From positions 1 to 36,050 of the forward strand of contig JAKTTS010000106.1 of assembly GCA_030560485.1 (NCBI GenBank): 36,050 nucleotides of DNA, in the 5' to 3' direction. Positions 1 to 10,244 of the stretch are shown here, one piece after another. The stretch's first letter is position 1. The number at the start of each line of letters is the position of its first letter. Made by a program: the position numbers and the translations under genes. This DNA comes from Ascoidea tarda (nom. inval.) (lineage: Eukaryota; Ascomycota; Saccharomycetes; Ascoideales; Ascoideaceae). The notes beneath the pieces were generated by a model, which saw nothing but the letters and a program-made list of their open reading frames with translations, did not search any database and was not told the DNA's origin.

Positions 1-57
<57 letters not shown>

Positions 58-82
58 TAATAATAATAATAATGATAATAAC
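1..82. repeat. AAT trinucleotide array at left edge
   Basis: AAT repeats fill the left edge: 18 perfect units, then GAT interruptions and more AAT. Read in the frame of the following gene they encode an asparagine tract with scattered aspartate. The array is cut by the window edge, so its full length is unknown. Confidence 0.95.
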
Positions 83-796
83 ATTAATAAAAATAATCAT
101 GACATTAATAATAACATTGAAAACGATCCAAATGGCAAACATAACAAAAGAGATCAATTCTTTCTAACAGCTGCTGACCCATCGGTAGAAATATCGCCTG
201 AAGAAAGATTAAAAGAAGTCATCAATGCAAAACTAGAAGCAGGCTTGTTACAACCCTACAATTATGCAAAGGGTTATGCTAGACTACAAAAATATATGGA
301 TAACTATATGAATCAATCTTCGAGACAAAGAATCTTAAAACCATTGTCAATATTCAGACCAGCCTTCAGAGCCATTGCGAGAACACTTAAAGATGTCGAT
401 TTGATCATCGTAGAAGAAAACTTTGAAAGAATGTTGTTAGACTATGATCGGGTGTTTACCTCAATGGCAATACCTGCATGTCTCTGGAGGAGAACTGGTG
501 AAATTTATCGTGGAAATAAAGAATTTGCAAGTCTTGTTGAAGTTCATACTGACGATTTGAAAAACGGAAAATTGGCCATATATGAGCTTATGAGCGAAGA
601 AAGTGCAGTAAACTTCTGGGAAAAATATGGTGCAATTGCCTTTGATAAAGGTCAAAAGGCTGTTTTAACTAGCTGTAATTTAAGAACCAAGGATGGAAGA
701 AAAAGAAAATCCTGTTGTTTCAGCTTCACCATTAGAAGAGACAGATACAATATTCCAAGTTGCATTGTTGGAAATTTTATCCCCATCAGCCATTGA
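2..796 (+). CDS. ERT1: ERT1/RDS2-family transcription regulator of gluconeogenesis, C-terminal part
   Basis: The 3' part of a gene, 264 codons open from the left edge to a TGA at 794-796. It starts with an Asn tract (residues 1-27 of the visible part). The conserved C-terminal region then begins near residue 60, with LLQPYNYAKGYARL, SRQRILKPLSIFRPAFRAIA, LLDYDRVFTSMAIPACLWRR, NKEFASLV, NFWEKYG and a final GNFIPI block. This is the PAS-like region shared by yeast Ert1 and Rds2, Zn2Cys6 factors that activate gluconeogenic genes on non-fermentable carbon. The zinc cluster should lie upstream, outside the window. A TTG at 245 is internal and not a start. ERT1 and RDS2 are close relatives; I cannot separate them firmly from the C-terminus alone. 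Confidence 0.88.
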
Positions 797-1131
797 AGAG
801 TATTAAAGCTCTCAATGGGTTTAATATCAACACCATGAAGTCACAACTATACATGTCTTTAACTAGAATATACTAAATTATACCACCTCGATTTATAGTT
901 CCATGTCGGTGGTTCTTTTGGACAATGTATCTATACGTAGTCTGGTGTGGCTGGCTGCGGAATGTGCATGTATCGATAGTGTAACCCTCAAGGTGGTACC
1001 TTCCGTTTCTGATTGGACTTTTGACGTGTTCTCAGTTTTCGACCTCATCAGAAATTTTGTTTATAAACACCCAAATGCAGTTAGGTTATAACAACAATAA
1101 ATACATTTGAATTCCTTATCGACACTTCAAA
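797..1131. other. Intergenic region ERT1-MCD4
   Basis: This gap holds the ERT1 3' end and the MCD4 promoter. A 23-bp sequence at 858-880 recurs downstream of MCD4. A short inverted repeat, ACCACC at 882-887 and GGTGGT at 908-913, could be a factor-binding site. A 62-codon frame at 903-1091 looks like chance. Confidence 0.6.
858..880 (+). repeat. 23-bp direct repeat, copy 1 (left of MCD4)
   Basis: A 23-bp sequence, TTT followed by AACTAGAATATACTAAATTA, is identical to 4527-4549. The two copies bracket MCD4 in the same orientation. I do not recognise it as a known element; it could be a shared 3'-end signal or a duplication trace. Confidence 0.7.
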
Positions 1132-4100
1132 ATGAAATTGAATAGGTTCAATTTACTAGTGGTGGGAATACTATTCCACTTATGTTATTTGTGGTCTATT
1201 TTCGATATCTATTTTGTGTCACCATTAATTCATGGAATGCAACAACACCAAAGTACCCCAAATCCACCTGCAAAAAGATTGTTTTTAATAGTTGGCGATG
1301 GCCTTAGAGCTGACACTTTATTAACAAAAGTTCAGCTACCCAAAATAACTCCCAATTCTTCTATCGAAAGCACCCAGCAAGAAAATTATCTATCCAACGA
1401 TCAAGACCCCATATTTTTAGCTCCATATTTGAGATCAATTATATTGAATAATGGGACGTATGGAATATCCCACACAAGAATGCCAACTGAGTCCAGACCT
1501 GGCCATGTTGCAATGATTGCTGGGTTTTATGAAGACGTTAGTGCTGTCACCAAAGGTTGGAAAGAAAATCCTGTTAATTTTGATTCAGTTTTTAATCAAT
1601 CGTACCATACTTTTTCGTTTGGTTCGCCCGATATCTTGCCAATGTTTAAATCCGGTGCATCAGATCAAGACAGAATTCAAACAGTAATGTATGGCCATGA
1701 ATTTGAAGATTTCACAAAATCTTCTATTGAATTGGACTCTTTTGTTTTCAAAAATCTAAATGATTTATTTTCAAATTCAACTAAAGATCCAAAATTAGAT
1801 GAGCTCATTCACAAGGATAAGGTTGTATTTTTTTTACATTTATTGGGTTGTGACACAGCTGGTCATAGTTATAGGCCATATTCAAATGAGTATTACCAAA
1901 ATGTTCAGTATATCGATAATCAATTAAAGGATTTGATTCCAAAAATCAACGATTTCTTTGGCGATGAAGAGACTGCTTTCATATTCACTGCTGACCATGG
2001 AATGTCTGCTCTAGGTTCTCATGGTGATGGTCATCCTAATAATACTAGAACCCCCTTCATTGCTTTTGGAAAAGGTATCAATAAACCTATGGTTAGATCC
2101 CCACTCACCCCAATAGATAACACATATCCTGAGGATGATCCCGAATTCAGTTCAAACGTTTGGCTTTTGGATCACATTAAAAGAAACGATTTGAAGCAAG
2201 CTGATATTGCTACCTTGATGGCCTATCTAATTGGTGTAAATTATCCTTCAAATTCAGTAGGAAAGCTACCTTTAGATTTCATTGACAACAATTTATTAGT
2301 TGATAAACTATATGCTTTTCATCAAAATTCTTTATCAATTTTTGAACAATTAAAAGTTAAAGAAGAAAATGTCAAAAATCACCAATTCTTTTACAAGCCA
2401 TTTCCAAAATTTCAAAATATATCACTTGCTAAAGAAAAATACGTTGAAAATTTCAATGCTCAAATCAACCAAATCCAGTTGATAATTGATGATTATTACT
2501 ACAATACCAATAATGAACTTGAGGGGAGACATCTTGATGATCCTCAATTGAAAACATTGGAAAACCAAGTAATTACTTTAATTAGCACTTTTATTGACGA
2601 CTCTTTGGAGGGGTTAAACTACCTACAACAGTATAATTGGATTTTGCTAAAATCAATTGTAACTTTTGGTTTTATTGGATGGATTATTTATTCATTTATG
2701 ATTTTCTTAAACACTTATATTTTAGTTGGTACTGAATCAACTGTGACTTCAACTTTAAATTTCAATTTTGTTAATTCAAGCTTTACCATCTTAGCAACAG
2801 GAATATCCATTTGTTTTAACTTGCAAAAATACCCAATAATGTACTACATTTACTTGATATTTCCTGTTTTCTTCTGGCAACAAATATTTAGTAAAAAAAC
2901 TGCTTTAATCAAAGGAACCAGAATATTTTTTCAAAACACTTCATTTTTCTCAAAAATTTTATATTTCATTTTCATCATCTCCACTTTTGAAGCAAGTACT
3001 TATGGTTTTTTTAATAGGAAAACATTTTCAATCATGTTTGCATTTCTATCTGTCTATCCAATTTTGATTTATAAGAATTACAAGTTTGGTGAAAACTTCT
3101 TCTGGATTCTAAATTGTTTTATCATGTCAACATTTACCTGGTCTGATGCAATTAAAACAGAAAGTCTATTAGAAATCAACTTGGGTGGGATACTAATGAT
3201 AATTATTTCAGCAGTTGGTTTCAAAAAAATATCCAATCAAGGAAAGATAGATCCCTCATTTAAAATAAATACATATTCTAAAATCCTTATAAATATTCAA
3301 GTATTGTTGATTATAGTAATGTTAATAACTACAAACATATCAGTTCATTCACTACAGGCAAGAAATGGATTGCCATTTTATTCACAAGTCTCAGGATGGG
3401 CTACGTTAATCATATCATTGTTTGTCATGCCTATTTTGCACAATTTCAACCCAGACAGCAGCTTGGACTTGAGGTTATTGATATTATTTATAACATTTTC
3501 TCCAACATTTTTAATATTTACAATATCTTTTGAATCCTTGTTTTATTGTGAATATTCTTTGGTATTATTACAATGGATTAAATTTGAAACTGATTATAAA
3601 AACAAAAAGATAATTACCATTGACAATAAAACAGACTGGTTACAAATATTAAGAATATCAATAATTGGATTTTTTTTATGTCAAATTGCATTTTTTGGGA
3701 CTGGAAACATTGCCTCTATATCTTCATTTTCATTAGAAAGTGTTTGTAGATTGATACCAGTTTTTGATCCATTTTCAATGGGAGTATTATTAGTACTAAA
3801 ATTGCTTATACCATATATTTTGTTATCAACGGGCCTAGGGATTTTAAATATTTCATTAAGTATAAGTTTCTTTACCATATCCACTCTAATTATCTCAATA
3901 AGTGACTTGTTATCATTGAATTTTTTTTTCTTGGTTAAAACAGAGGGAAGTTGGCTAGATATTGGCATGACCATTTCAAATTATTGTATTGCAATCCTAT
4001 CCAGTTTATTTATTATTTTGTTGGAGAGTATCAGTCAAATATTACTAAAAGGTATTAATATTGACAATGGCATTCTTAAGGCAGTTAAGAACGATGCATT

Positions 4101-4287
4101 TGAAAATGGCAGAGAAAATGACAATGAAAACGAAAACCATTGTGAAGAGCATGAAGATTCTATACTAGATTTGCAAAAGGAGTTAAACGAATTAAATATT
4201 GATGACAACTCAATTATAGAGAACATTGATATTACCGATGAAAGACCAATTAGTGCCAGATTGCGTCATATTAGACATGATGAATAA
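1132..4287 (+). CDS. MCD4: GPI ethanolamine phosphate transferase 1 (Mcd4/PIG-N)
   Basis: Mcd4 transfers ethanolamine phosphate to the first mannose of GPI precursors in the ER membrane. The 1,051-residue protein has an N-terminal membrane anchor (about residues 7-30) and then a lumenal alkaline-phosphatase-superfamily domain. That domain carries GDGLRAD (55-61), MPTESRPGH with the likely nucleophile T119, LGCDTAGHSYRPYSNEYY, and TADHGMS with HGDGHPNN for metal binding. About 14 membrane segments fill the second half, as in the family. It is longer than the baker's yeast protein (about 920 residues); part of the excess is a soluble acidic tail after the last membrane segment (Glu/Asp/Asn-rich, from about residue 985). 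No in-frame CTG codon is present. The ATG at 1132 gives the expected signal-anchor start. Confidence 0.96.
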   Translation: MKLNRFNLLVVGILFHLCYLWSIFDIYFVSPLIHGMQQHQSTPNPPAKRLFLIVGDGLRADTLLTKVQLPKITPNSSIESTQQENYLSNDQDPIFLAPYLRSIILNNGTYGISHTRMPTESRPGHVAMIAGFYEDVSAVTKGWKENPVNFDSVFNQSYHTFSFGSPDILPMFKSGASDQDRIQTVMYGHEFEDFTKSSIELDSFVFKNLNDLFSNSTKDPKLDELIHKDKVVFFLHLLGCDTAGHSYRPYSNEYYQNVQYIDNQLKDLIPKINDFFGDEETAFIFTADHGMSALGSHGDGHPNNTRTPFIAFGKGINKPMVRSPLTPIDNTYPEDDPEFSSNVWLLDHIKRNDLKQADIATLMAYLIGVNYPSNSVGKLPLDFIDNNLLVDKLYAFHQNSLSIFEQLKVKEENVKNHQFFYKPFPKFQNISLAKEKYVENFNAQINQIQLIIDDYYYNTNNELEGRHLDDPQLKTLENQVITLISTFIDDSLEGLNYLQQYNWILLKSIVTFGFIGWIIYSFMIFLNTYILVGTESTVTSTLNFNFVNSSFTILATGISICFNLQKYPIMYYIYLIFPVFFWQQIFSKKTALIKGTRIFFQNTSFFSKILYFIFIISTFEASTYGFFNRKTFSIMFAFLSVYPILIYKNYKFGENFFWILNCFIMSTFTWSDAIKTESLLEINLGGILMIIISAVGFKKISNQGKIDPSFKINTYSKILINIQVLLIIVMLITTNISVHSLQARNGLPFYSQVSGWATLIISLFVMPILHNFNPDSSLDLRLLILFITFSPTFLIFTISFESLFYCEYSLVLLQWIKFETDYKNKKIITIDNKTDWLQILRISIIGFFLCQIAFFGTGNIASISSFSLESVCRLIPVFDPFSMGVLLVLKLLIPYILLSTGLGILNISLSISFFTISTLIISISDLLSLNFFFLVKTEGSWLDIGMTISNYCIAILSSLFIILLESISQILLKGINIDNGILKAVKNDAFENGRENDNENENHCEEHEDSILDLQKELNELNIDDNSIIENIDITDERPISARLRHIRHDE

Positions 4288-4526
4288 ATAAATAGATTGA
4301 TTTTGAAGAATACTATAACGAAGAAAAGAACAGGTAATCAATAATATATGAAATCAAGAAAAAAAAAGAATAGAAAAAAACAATCGATAGAGCAATAGAG
4401 GCTGAAATCAAAACCAAAAGCTAAAAGAAGATAAAAGAAGACAAAACATAGTAATTGTCCATTATAAAATCATATATTATTATAAATTTGGATGAAATAG
4501 AGTAAAATATAATAAAATATCATTAA

Positions 4527-4549
4527 TTTAACTAGAATATACTAAATTA
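4527..4549 (+). repeat. 23-bp direct repeat, copy 2 (right of MCD4)
   Basis: Identical over 23 bp to 858-880, same orientation, about 240 bp after the MCD4 stop. The two sides diverge immediately outside this stretch. Confidence 0.7.
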
Positions 4550-5952
4550 AATCATGACCAAGCACAATAAACTATTATAGTATACCATAAACTAGTATAT
4601 AAGAATTAAAATGATTAAATAAAAGAGTTAATTAAAATATCTAATTAAAATAATTAATCAATAATTGTTGAATTCAAGTTTATAATTTTATTTTAAATAA
4701 AAGATTATTTTGATATTTCCAAGTGAATAATTGAATAAATTTTGGCTCGTTTTAAATTGATAGCTGAGTTTTGGTGGTTTCTTTTTTTTTTGTTTTTCTT
4801 TTGATTGTTTTTTAGATTTAGATTGTTTTTATTTCAAGTTTAACATGTTAGTGAAAAATTAGAGTTAATTGTCTCACTCCAGATTCAAATATTATTATGG
4901 TGATTAATAATATGGTTTTATTTGATATTGAAAAAGTATTTTTTCTTATCAAGTATTACTCGAGTTCATTTTCAACTTAAAATTTTTTTACAACAAGATT
5001 TTTTAGTAATTTTGAATATTAATTACAGTTGCGAGAAAAGAGAAAAGAAAGGAAAAGAAAAAAAAATTGAGCTTCTTTGTCTAACAGATAGAATTAGATT
5101 ATTGAATGTCCAACTACTCAAATAATAAAACTATGGATATATAGCTGAAATATGGTAAATAGATACAGGAATAAATAATAAACTAGTAGAAAATTTAAAT
5201 CCCAACTTTGAAAACAGAATAACATTTTTTCTTAACCTCAAAAGGCATCTCGGTTGGGCTAACATATAAAGTGCAATGAGAATGAAACGTCTGAGAGAGT
5301 TGGTATCTCAATGGATATACATCTGTTTGGCTGGATGTATATCCAATAGGCTTGGTATATGAATATTCCAAAAAGCACAGTTATAGAGCAGTAAAAAGCA
5401 GATGAGTGGTTTTGTGATGGAATCGTGTACTTTCCCAAAAGAGAAATGATGATTTTGTGAGGGCGAATCACAGCGGTTTCAAACAACCTAAAAGCAACCG
5501 GAATTGAAAGAAAACCATGGCTGTTTATGATTTGCACATATAAAAATTATTAAGAGATGAAATAACAAGATACTTCGTAGATAATCTGTAGATAGTCTGA
5601 CAATCACAGATTCGACAAAAAAGAAAATTATTACACAACTCACGATTGATGTAGTTACTGCTTGTCTATACCTGTTTTCTTTTTCAAGGGAATTCTTAAA
5701 TCGATTATTGTTTTCAATAAATTTGGAAATTTAAATATTTCCACATTGAAGTATTTCAGTGCTTGAAGAAATCAAAAAGAGGAAATTTCAGAGGGCCTAT
5801 TGTTGAAATTGCCGATATAAATTGCTTCGAGCTTTCAGTTAATCACCAACAAAAACAGAGGGCAAATATAAACAAGCGAACTCAAAGTTTGGGCAAAGGG
5901 AACTTGGACAGTATTGATATGTCAGACACCGGATAATAAGATAATAAGACAG

Positions 5953-5990
5953 TGTGATAGTGTGATAGTGTGATGGTGTGATGGTGTGAT
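5953..5990 (+). repeat. 8-bp tandem repeat (TGTGATAG/TGTGATGG)
   Basis: Four full 8-bp units and a partial fifth: two TGTGATAG, two TGTGATGG, then TGTGAT. The ordered A-to-G change suggests slippage after a point mutation. No coding frame is evident. Confidence 0.85.
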
Positions 5991-7938
5991 ATGGGGATAT
6001 GCGATGTGAGGATATTAGCTGTTGGGTTCAATAATCGAATTGTTGCATTGCAAATTCCTGAATTGAAACGTCCACTCACTTCCTCACCTCATTATTCAAA
6101 GATGAATTCTGCCTTTTGTTTCGTTGCTTTGCTGATGTTAGTTAGCTGCTGAATCAGCTTTGGCTATTTAGGCTGTGAGATAACCCACATTACGTTTTAT
6201 TCCTCCATTTTGATCAGAGACCTGTGGTTAGGTTTCCCAATAGATAACACTTTCTCTGTTTTGAGTAAGCACTAAAGGTGATATTCAAAGACAACATGTT
6301 TTACTCTGTGAATCATGAATCGCACTATTGTATTGTATTGATAATCATGGCAGTGGTATCGCTAGCACCACTAACACCACTAGCATTGTCTTTACCCCAT
6401 TATTTTTTTCTTACTATCCCCTACCAGTCGTTGGGAAAGATCAAAGAGCCCATCTTCAACAGCAGTCTTTCCAAGTTAACCAGCCTGTGATACAATTGCT
6501 TTTGTATTGATGCTATATCAGTATCCGAATAACCTTTTAACACCAATTTCTGGCACAACTCGTATCACTCTGGTGCTGTCAGAGCCCTCTCCGGCTGCCA
6601 ATTGATTGCAGTGCTCTTGTTGGAAACTAAACTGAGATTGTGGAGAAGGTTTTCTCCAATGGTTTCGATCTGTAGAGCAGGTTGTCAGCAACAGTCCAGT
6701 GGTTGTTCAGCAGAGGCGTCTCAGACACAGTCTCTCCCAGCTTCAGCTCAGGTTTGCAACTGACATATCACCTCAGCCAGTCAGAATGCTTTTAGCTCGT
6801 TCTGCTGCTCTGCGTATTCCTAAACATTGTTAAACATCTTGCCCAATTCCTCTTCAAACATGCAAGATTATCACACTGGTTGCCACTCTTTGCTCTGCTA
6901 TTTGTTTCTCTGCTTGCTCTGCTCATTGCTCCTGCTTAACTGAGAGGAACAAACCGAATCGTGGTAATTCTCAACCCACTTGCTTCAGATCCAACACTCA
7001 ACGTTAAACACAAACATTGGCCTGTTCTACACTTCTGCCATCCAAGATTCTTCTAAAAACTGACACAGATTTTCGATCAGAAGAAGTCACCCTTTTGGGG
7101 AGCTCTATTACTCAAATCCAATTTATTTTGTTCTATTTCATCATTTTCCTCGTTTTCTTAACTCACTACTGGTTTGACTAGCATTCGTTCAAGAATTACA
7201 CTGCTATTCCACTGATTTCTCGCTGTGTTTAGAATTCTAGGTTGGCTTTTATCCAAACATCTGAATTACTGTTCATTGCACTTCTCTATCGTTTGGAATT
7301 CCATTTTGGATTTGAATTTGGATTGGGTTCTCGTTTTCTGTTTCTCTATTCTCTCTTTCTCTCTTCTCTGTATTTATTTTATTCTTTTCTTTATGCATTT
7401 CTTCCCAACTGCCTTCTCAGCTCTTGCTTTTGTTATAAATATACTCGTTTTTTTCCACCCAATCCAATGTGTATCTCCTTAACCACCATCGCCAATAAAC
7501 AACTCTGATATCGTTAAATCATCAACGTCAACAACATCAAGTATCTGATAGTAGTGTTCTTATTCTGCCAGCAGCATTGTTTTTTTTCGCTCTCGATTGG
7601 CCCAGTTTCTTAGCTTTGTATCCACTCTCTATCTGCTTTCCTCTGCTTTTTTCTATCTGGTTTTATCTGCTTTTTATGGCCAAATCACAATTGGTCAATT
7701 TTATTATATCGTCTTTCAAATACTATCAAGGATAATCTAAAAGCAGCCACTTTTCACACCTTCCTCTTCTTCCTCTCGGTCTTATTCATTTGTACTCTTC
7801 TTCCTCAACTCCATCTCGTATTTCCTCTGTCTTTCTAGTTGCTACTCTTCTCAATTTTGAACTCCCTCGTCTGATTCAACTCCTTTTCATATCTTCACAC
7901 CTGATGCTAGTTATTCTCTGGCTTCTTCTAATATTCAA

Positions 7939-9621
7939 ATGCCAATAATGATTAACACAAGACAAAAAAAGAAATACATATGCTGCGATCATTGCTCCCT
8001 CAGATTTCAAAATATCAACGAGATTAAATCTCATTTCAAAGAACTCAATATTACAAGAAAGCATTTATGTGATTTTGTTGGATGTGAAAGAAGTGTTTTA
8101 GGTTTCACTGAGGTCTCCAGTCTAACTCGTCATATCAAGACAATTCATCAAGATGAATATATAAACAGAGCTTGTTTTTTGGGTGCAACTCCTGAAGAAC
8201 TTAAAAAAATCAAAAATTCTATACTACACAAATTTCATTGCAAGATTTGTAATAGTCGATTTACAAGACAAGATTGTCTTGATAGACATCACAAAAAAAA
8301 CCATATGAATCCCTTTTCAACTTATAACAAAAGATTAAAAAAATTCAGTGACCCTGATGTTTATAAAAAAAAACAAGAAAAGAACGAAATTAAAATTCTT
8401 TTATACAATCCACAAAAGTATTTTAAATCTGATCCAAACTATGTTCATGGCAAAAAAATCAACAAAATCCCTTCTGATTACAACAACAACAACATTGATA
8501 AAAGCCGTAAACTATCCAGAAACATCTCAAATAATCAAAACATTCAAAACAACCAGGCAAGAAACTTTCAATTGAGTAGTGCAAATGTCAGAAATTACGA
8601 TCCTACTAATCCAAACTTTATTGAAAATGAAAGAACCTGCAACGATCTATCCTTCCAACATTCTCTATCTGTTAGATATACTGATGTCTCTGCTGAATCA
8701 ATTACAGATAGAATCAAAGAATTTGTTAGAAACGACTACAAGGATTTGGCTGGAGACGACTACAATGAAGATGAATCTCTTTTTGCAGACGATGTCCCAG
8801 GCTCATGTAGTTCTTATTCTAATAGCCCCAATGTTGCTCAAATTCCTTCAAACAATAGGCACTACACTGCCATGGAAATAATCAATGGGAAAAATTATGT
8901 GAAAAACCTTGAAAACTATGATCATGATAACTATTACCATTACAATTCCAATGGCCAATACACCACTATCAACCACAATCTGACTTACCAATACAACTTG
9001 GATCCAGCTGATAAATATCTCTTGATTGATCCCTATGACCAGAATAATCCATTCAATAGGCAGGTTCCATATAACCAAACTACTGAAGCTCAACAAAAAT
9101 ATTACCAATTGGCTTCTTACTTTCCCAATACAATTCATCAGTGCGAAAGTAATTACCAGAAACAACAACCCTATCAAACCTATCAAACCTATCAAACCTA
9201 CCAATCTTATCAACATCATAATGAGTATTACGATCGAAATCCCCACCAAAACCAATTTCAAAACACCATCAACCATAATGAAACAGGTACTTCATACCTT
9301 GTGAACAACCATCAAAATAGGATTATTAATCATGTTCAGAATCAACGCTATCAAAATACTCACCATCAAAACTGCTCTTACGGCAAATGCTATTCTTCTC
9401 CAATGAACCAGCAACCTGTTTTCAATGTCCCAGTGACTTCAACAGTTCCAAAAGCTCGAATTTCTCCTGTTTCTCCAGTGACTTCTTCTGATGATTCTGC
9501 TGATGCTGTCCTTCAAAGTACTGCTAATGATAACTCAAATGAAGTAAAGAGAACTCCAAACACTAATAACGATCTGTTATCAAAGGAAGACCAATTGAAA
9601 TTATCTTTTATTCTTAACTAA
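7939..9621 (+). CDS. C2H2 zinc-finger protein, probable transcription factor
   Basis: A 560-residue protein with three C2H2-type fingers near the N-terminus: CDHC...H...H (about 16-38), CDFVGC with RHIKTIH (about 44-70), and CKICNSRFTRQDCLDRHHKKNH (about 98-120). The third is the most typical finger. The rest is low-complexity and Asn/Gln/Tyr-rich, with a 9-bp repeat coding QTY near residue 412, as expected of a fungal activation or prion-like region. I cannot assign an orthologue. The first ATG is at 7939. The frame stays open upstream to 7861 without an ATG (26 Ser/Thr/Pro-rich codons), so a spliced upstream exon is possible. The very long upstream region fits a tightly regulated regulator. 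In-frame CTG occurs twice, in variable parts. Confidence 0.85.
   Translation: MPIMINTRQKKKYICCDHCSLRFQNINEIKSHFKELNITRKHLCDFVGCERSVLGFTEVSSLTRHIKTIHQDEYINRACFLGATPEELKKIKNSILHKFHCKICNSRFTRQDCLDRHHKKNHMNPFSTYNKRLKKFSDPDVYKKKQEKNEIKILLYNPQKYFKSDPNYVHGKKINKIPSDYNNNNIDKSRKLSRNISNNQNIQNNQARNFQLSSANVRNYDPTNPNFIENERTCNDLSFQHSLSVRYTDVSAESITDRIKEFVRNDYKDLAGDDYNEDESLFADDVPGSCSSYSNSPNVAQIPSNNRHYTAMEIINGKNYVKNLENYDHDNYYHYNSNGQYTTINHNLTYQYNLDPADKYLLIDPYDQNNPFNRQVPYNQTTEAQQKYYQLASYFPNTIHQCESNYQKQQPYQTYQTYQTYQSYQHHNEYYDRNPHQNQFQNTINHNETGTSYLVNNHQNRIINHVQNQRYQNTHHQNCSYGKCYSSPMNQQPVFNVPVTSTVPKARISPVSPVTSSDDSADAVLQSTANDNSNEVKRTPNTNNDLLSKEDQLKLSFILN
9172..9207 (+). repeat. 9-bp coding repeat (TATCAAACC)
   Basis: Three perfect 9-bp units and a fourth degenerate one lie in frame within the zinc-finger gene and encode a YQT/YQS tract. 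They lie in the disordered tail, so copy-number change would be tolerated. Confidence 0.85.
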
Positions 9622-10244
9622 ATTTATTTATCACAGGCTTTTGACTGTTCCGTTTTGTTAAATTATACACATATTTATACTATTTCATTTTATACTATTT
9701 CATTTTATATTATTTCATTTTATATTATTTCTTTGTTCACGTTTTTTGCTGTTGGGTTTTTTTTCATTAAGGAAGAATTCTTTTTCCAATGTTGTGTAAT
9801 TATTTTATGCAATTCGTTTTATGAACTTTACAATCTTTATCATATTCACCAATTGACTAAATATATAATACTTTACCTTGGTTTTTTTATTTGGTTATAC
9901 AAGAAAATTGTTTATTTAATAGTTTATTTAATAGTTTTATCCTTCATTGTTTATTTACCTATATACTACTTTGAGATGAAGACATCTCTTTTACTTCATC
10001 TATAGCATTAAAATATAATGACAATTGAGACACTGTTTGGTTAACAATCAGAATAACAGACGTAGTCTATTGAGTTTGAAAGAGATTTAGCAGCAAAAGC
10101 AGCATTCTTTCAGGTTCTTTTGCCACAAACAGACTTTTTAAGCGCCAGGAAATATTCTTAATTACTCAATAAATAGACAATTTCTAAACAGTCAATTATA
10201 TGTTTTATGTTCTTCTAATGAGCAAAAAACTAAATAAATAGATA
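9622..10244. other. Intergenic region, zinc-finger gene to GAS4
   Basis: AT-rich flank with a 15-bp minisatellite at 9681-9731 just after the zinc-finger stop. A 116-codon frame at 9655-10005 is low-complexity Phe/Tyr/Ile sequence produced by the T-rich repeats and I do not call it a gene. The last 200 bases form the GAS4 promoter; no clear element was seen. Confidence 0.6.
9681..9731 (+). repeat. 15-bp minisatellite
   Basis: Three 15-bp units of TATTTCATTTTATAC/T and a partial fourth, in the 3' flank of the zinc-finger gene. The units differ only in the last base. Confidence 0.85.

Larger units (their letters stand above)
4288..7938. other. Long gene-free region upstream of the zinc-finger gene
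   Basis: I find no convincing gene on either strand in these 3.65 kb. Roughly 4288-5260 is very AT-rich 3'-flank DNA. From about 6100 onward the sequence is less AT-rich and, towards 7938, strongly pyrimidine-rich on the + strand, as in a long 5' leader. Visible items are the 23-bp repeat at 4527-4549, an 8-bp tandem repeat at 5953-5990, and a small hairpin with 7-bp arms at 6641-6647 and 6652-6658 around a GGTT loop. Frames of 60-92 codons on both strands show no family motifs. Confidence 0.6.

Noticed and set aside
903-1091. 62-codon + frame between ERT1 and MCD4
   Set aside because: No motif, short, and within the MCD4 promoter only 40 bases before its ATG; best explained by chance.
5259-7508. 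Several 60-92 codon frames on both strands
   Set aside because: Low-complexity or featureless translations, overlapping one another; no family resemblance and no splice signals linking them.
8848-9276. 142-codon minus-strand frame inside the zinc-finger gene
   Set aside because: It is the antisense shadow of the Asn/Gln/Tyr-rich coding region and gives an Ile/Val-rich artefact.
9655-10005. 116-codon hydrophobic frame
   Set aside because: Made of the T-rich 15-bp minisatellite and flanking T-rich DNA; Phe/Tyr/Ile-rich without motifs.
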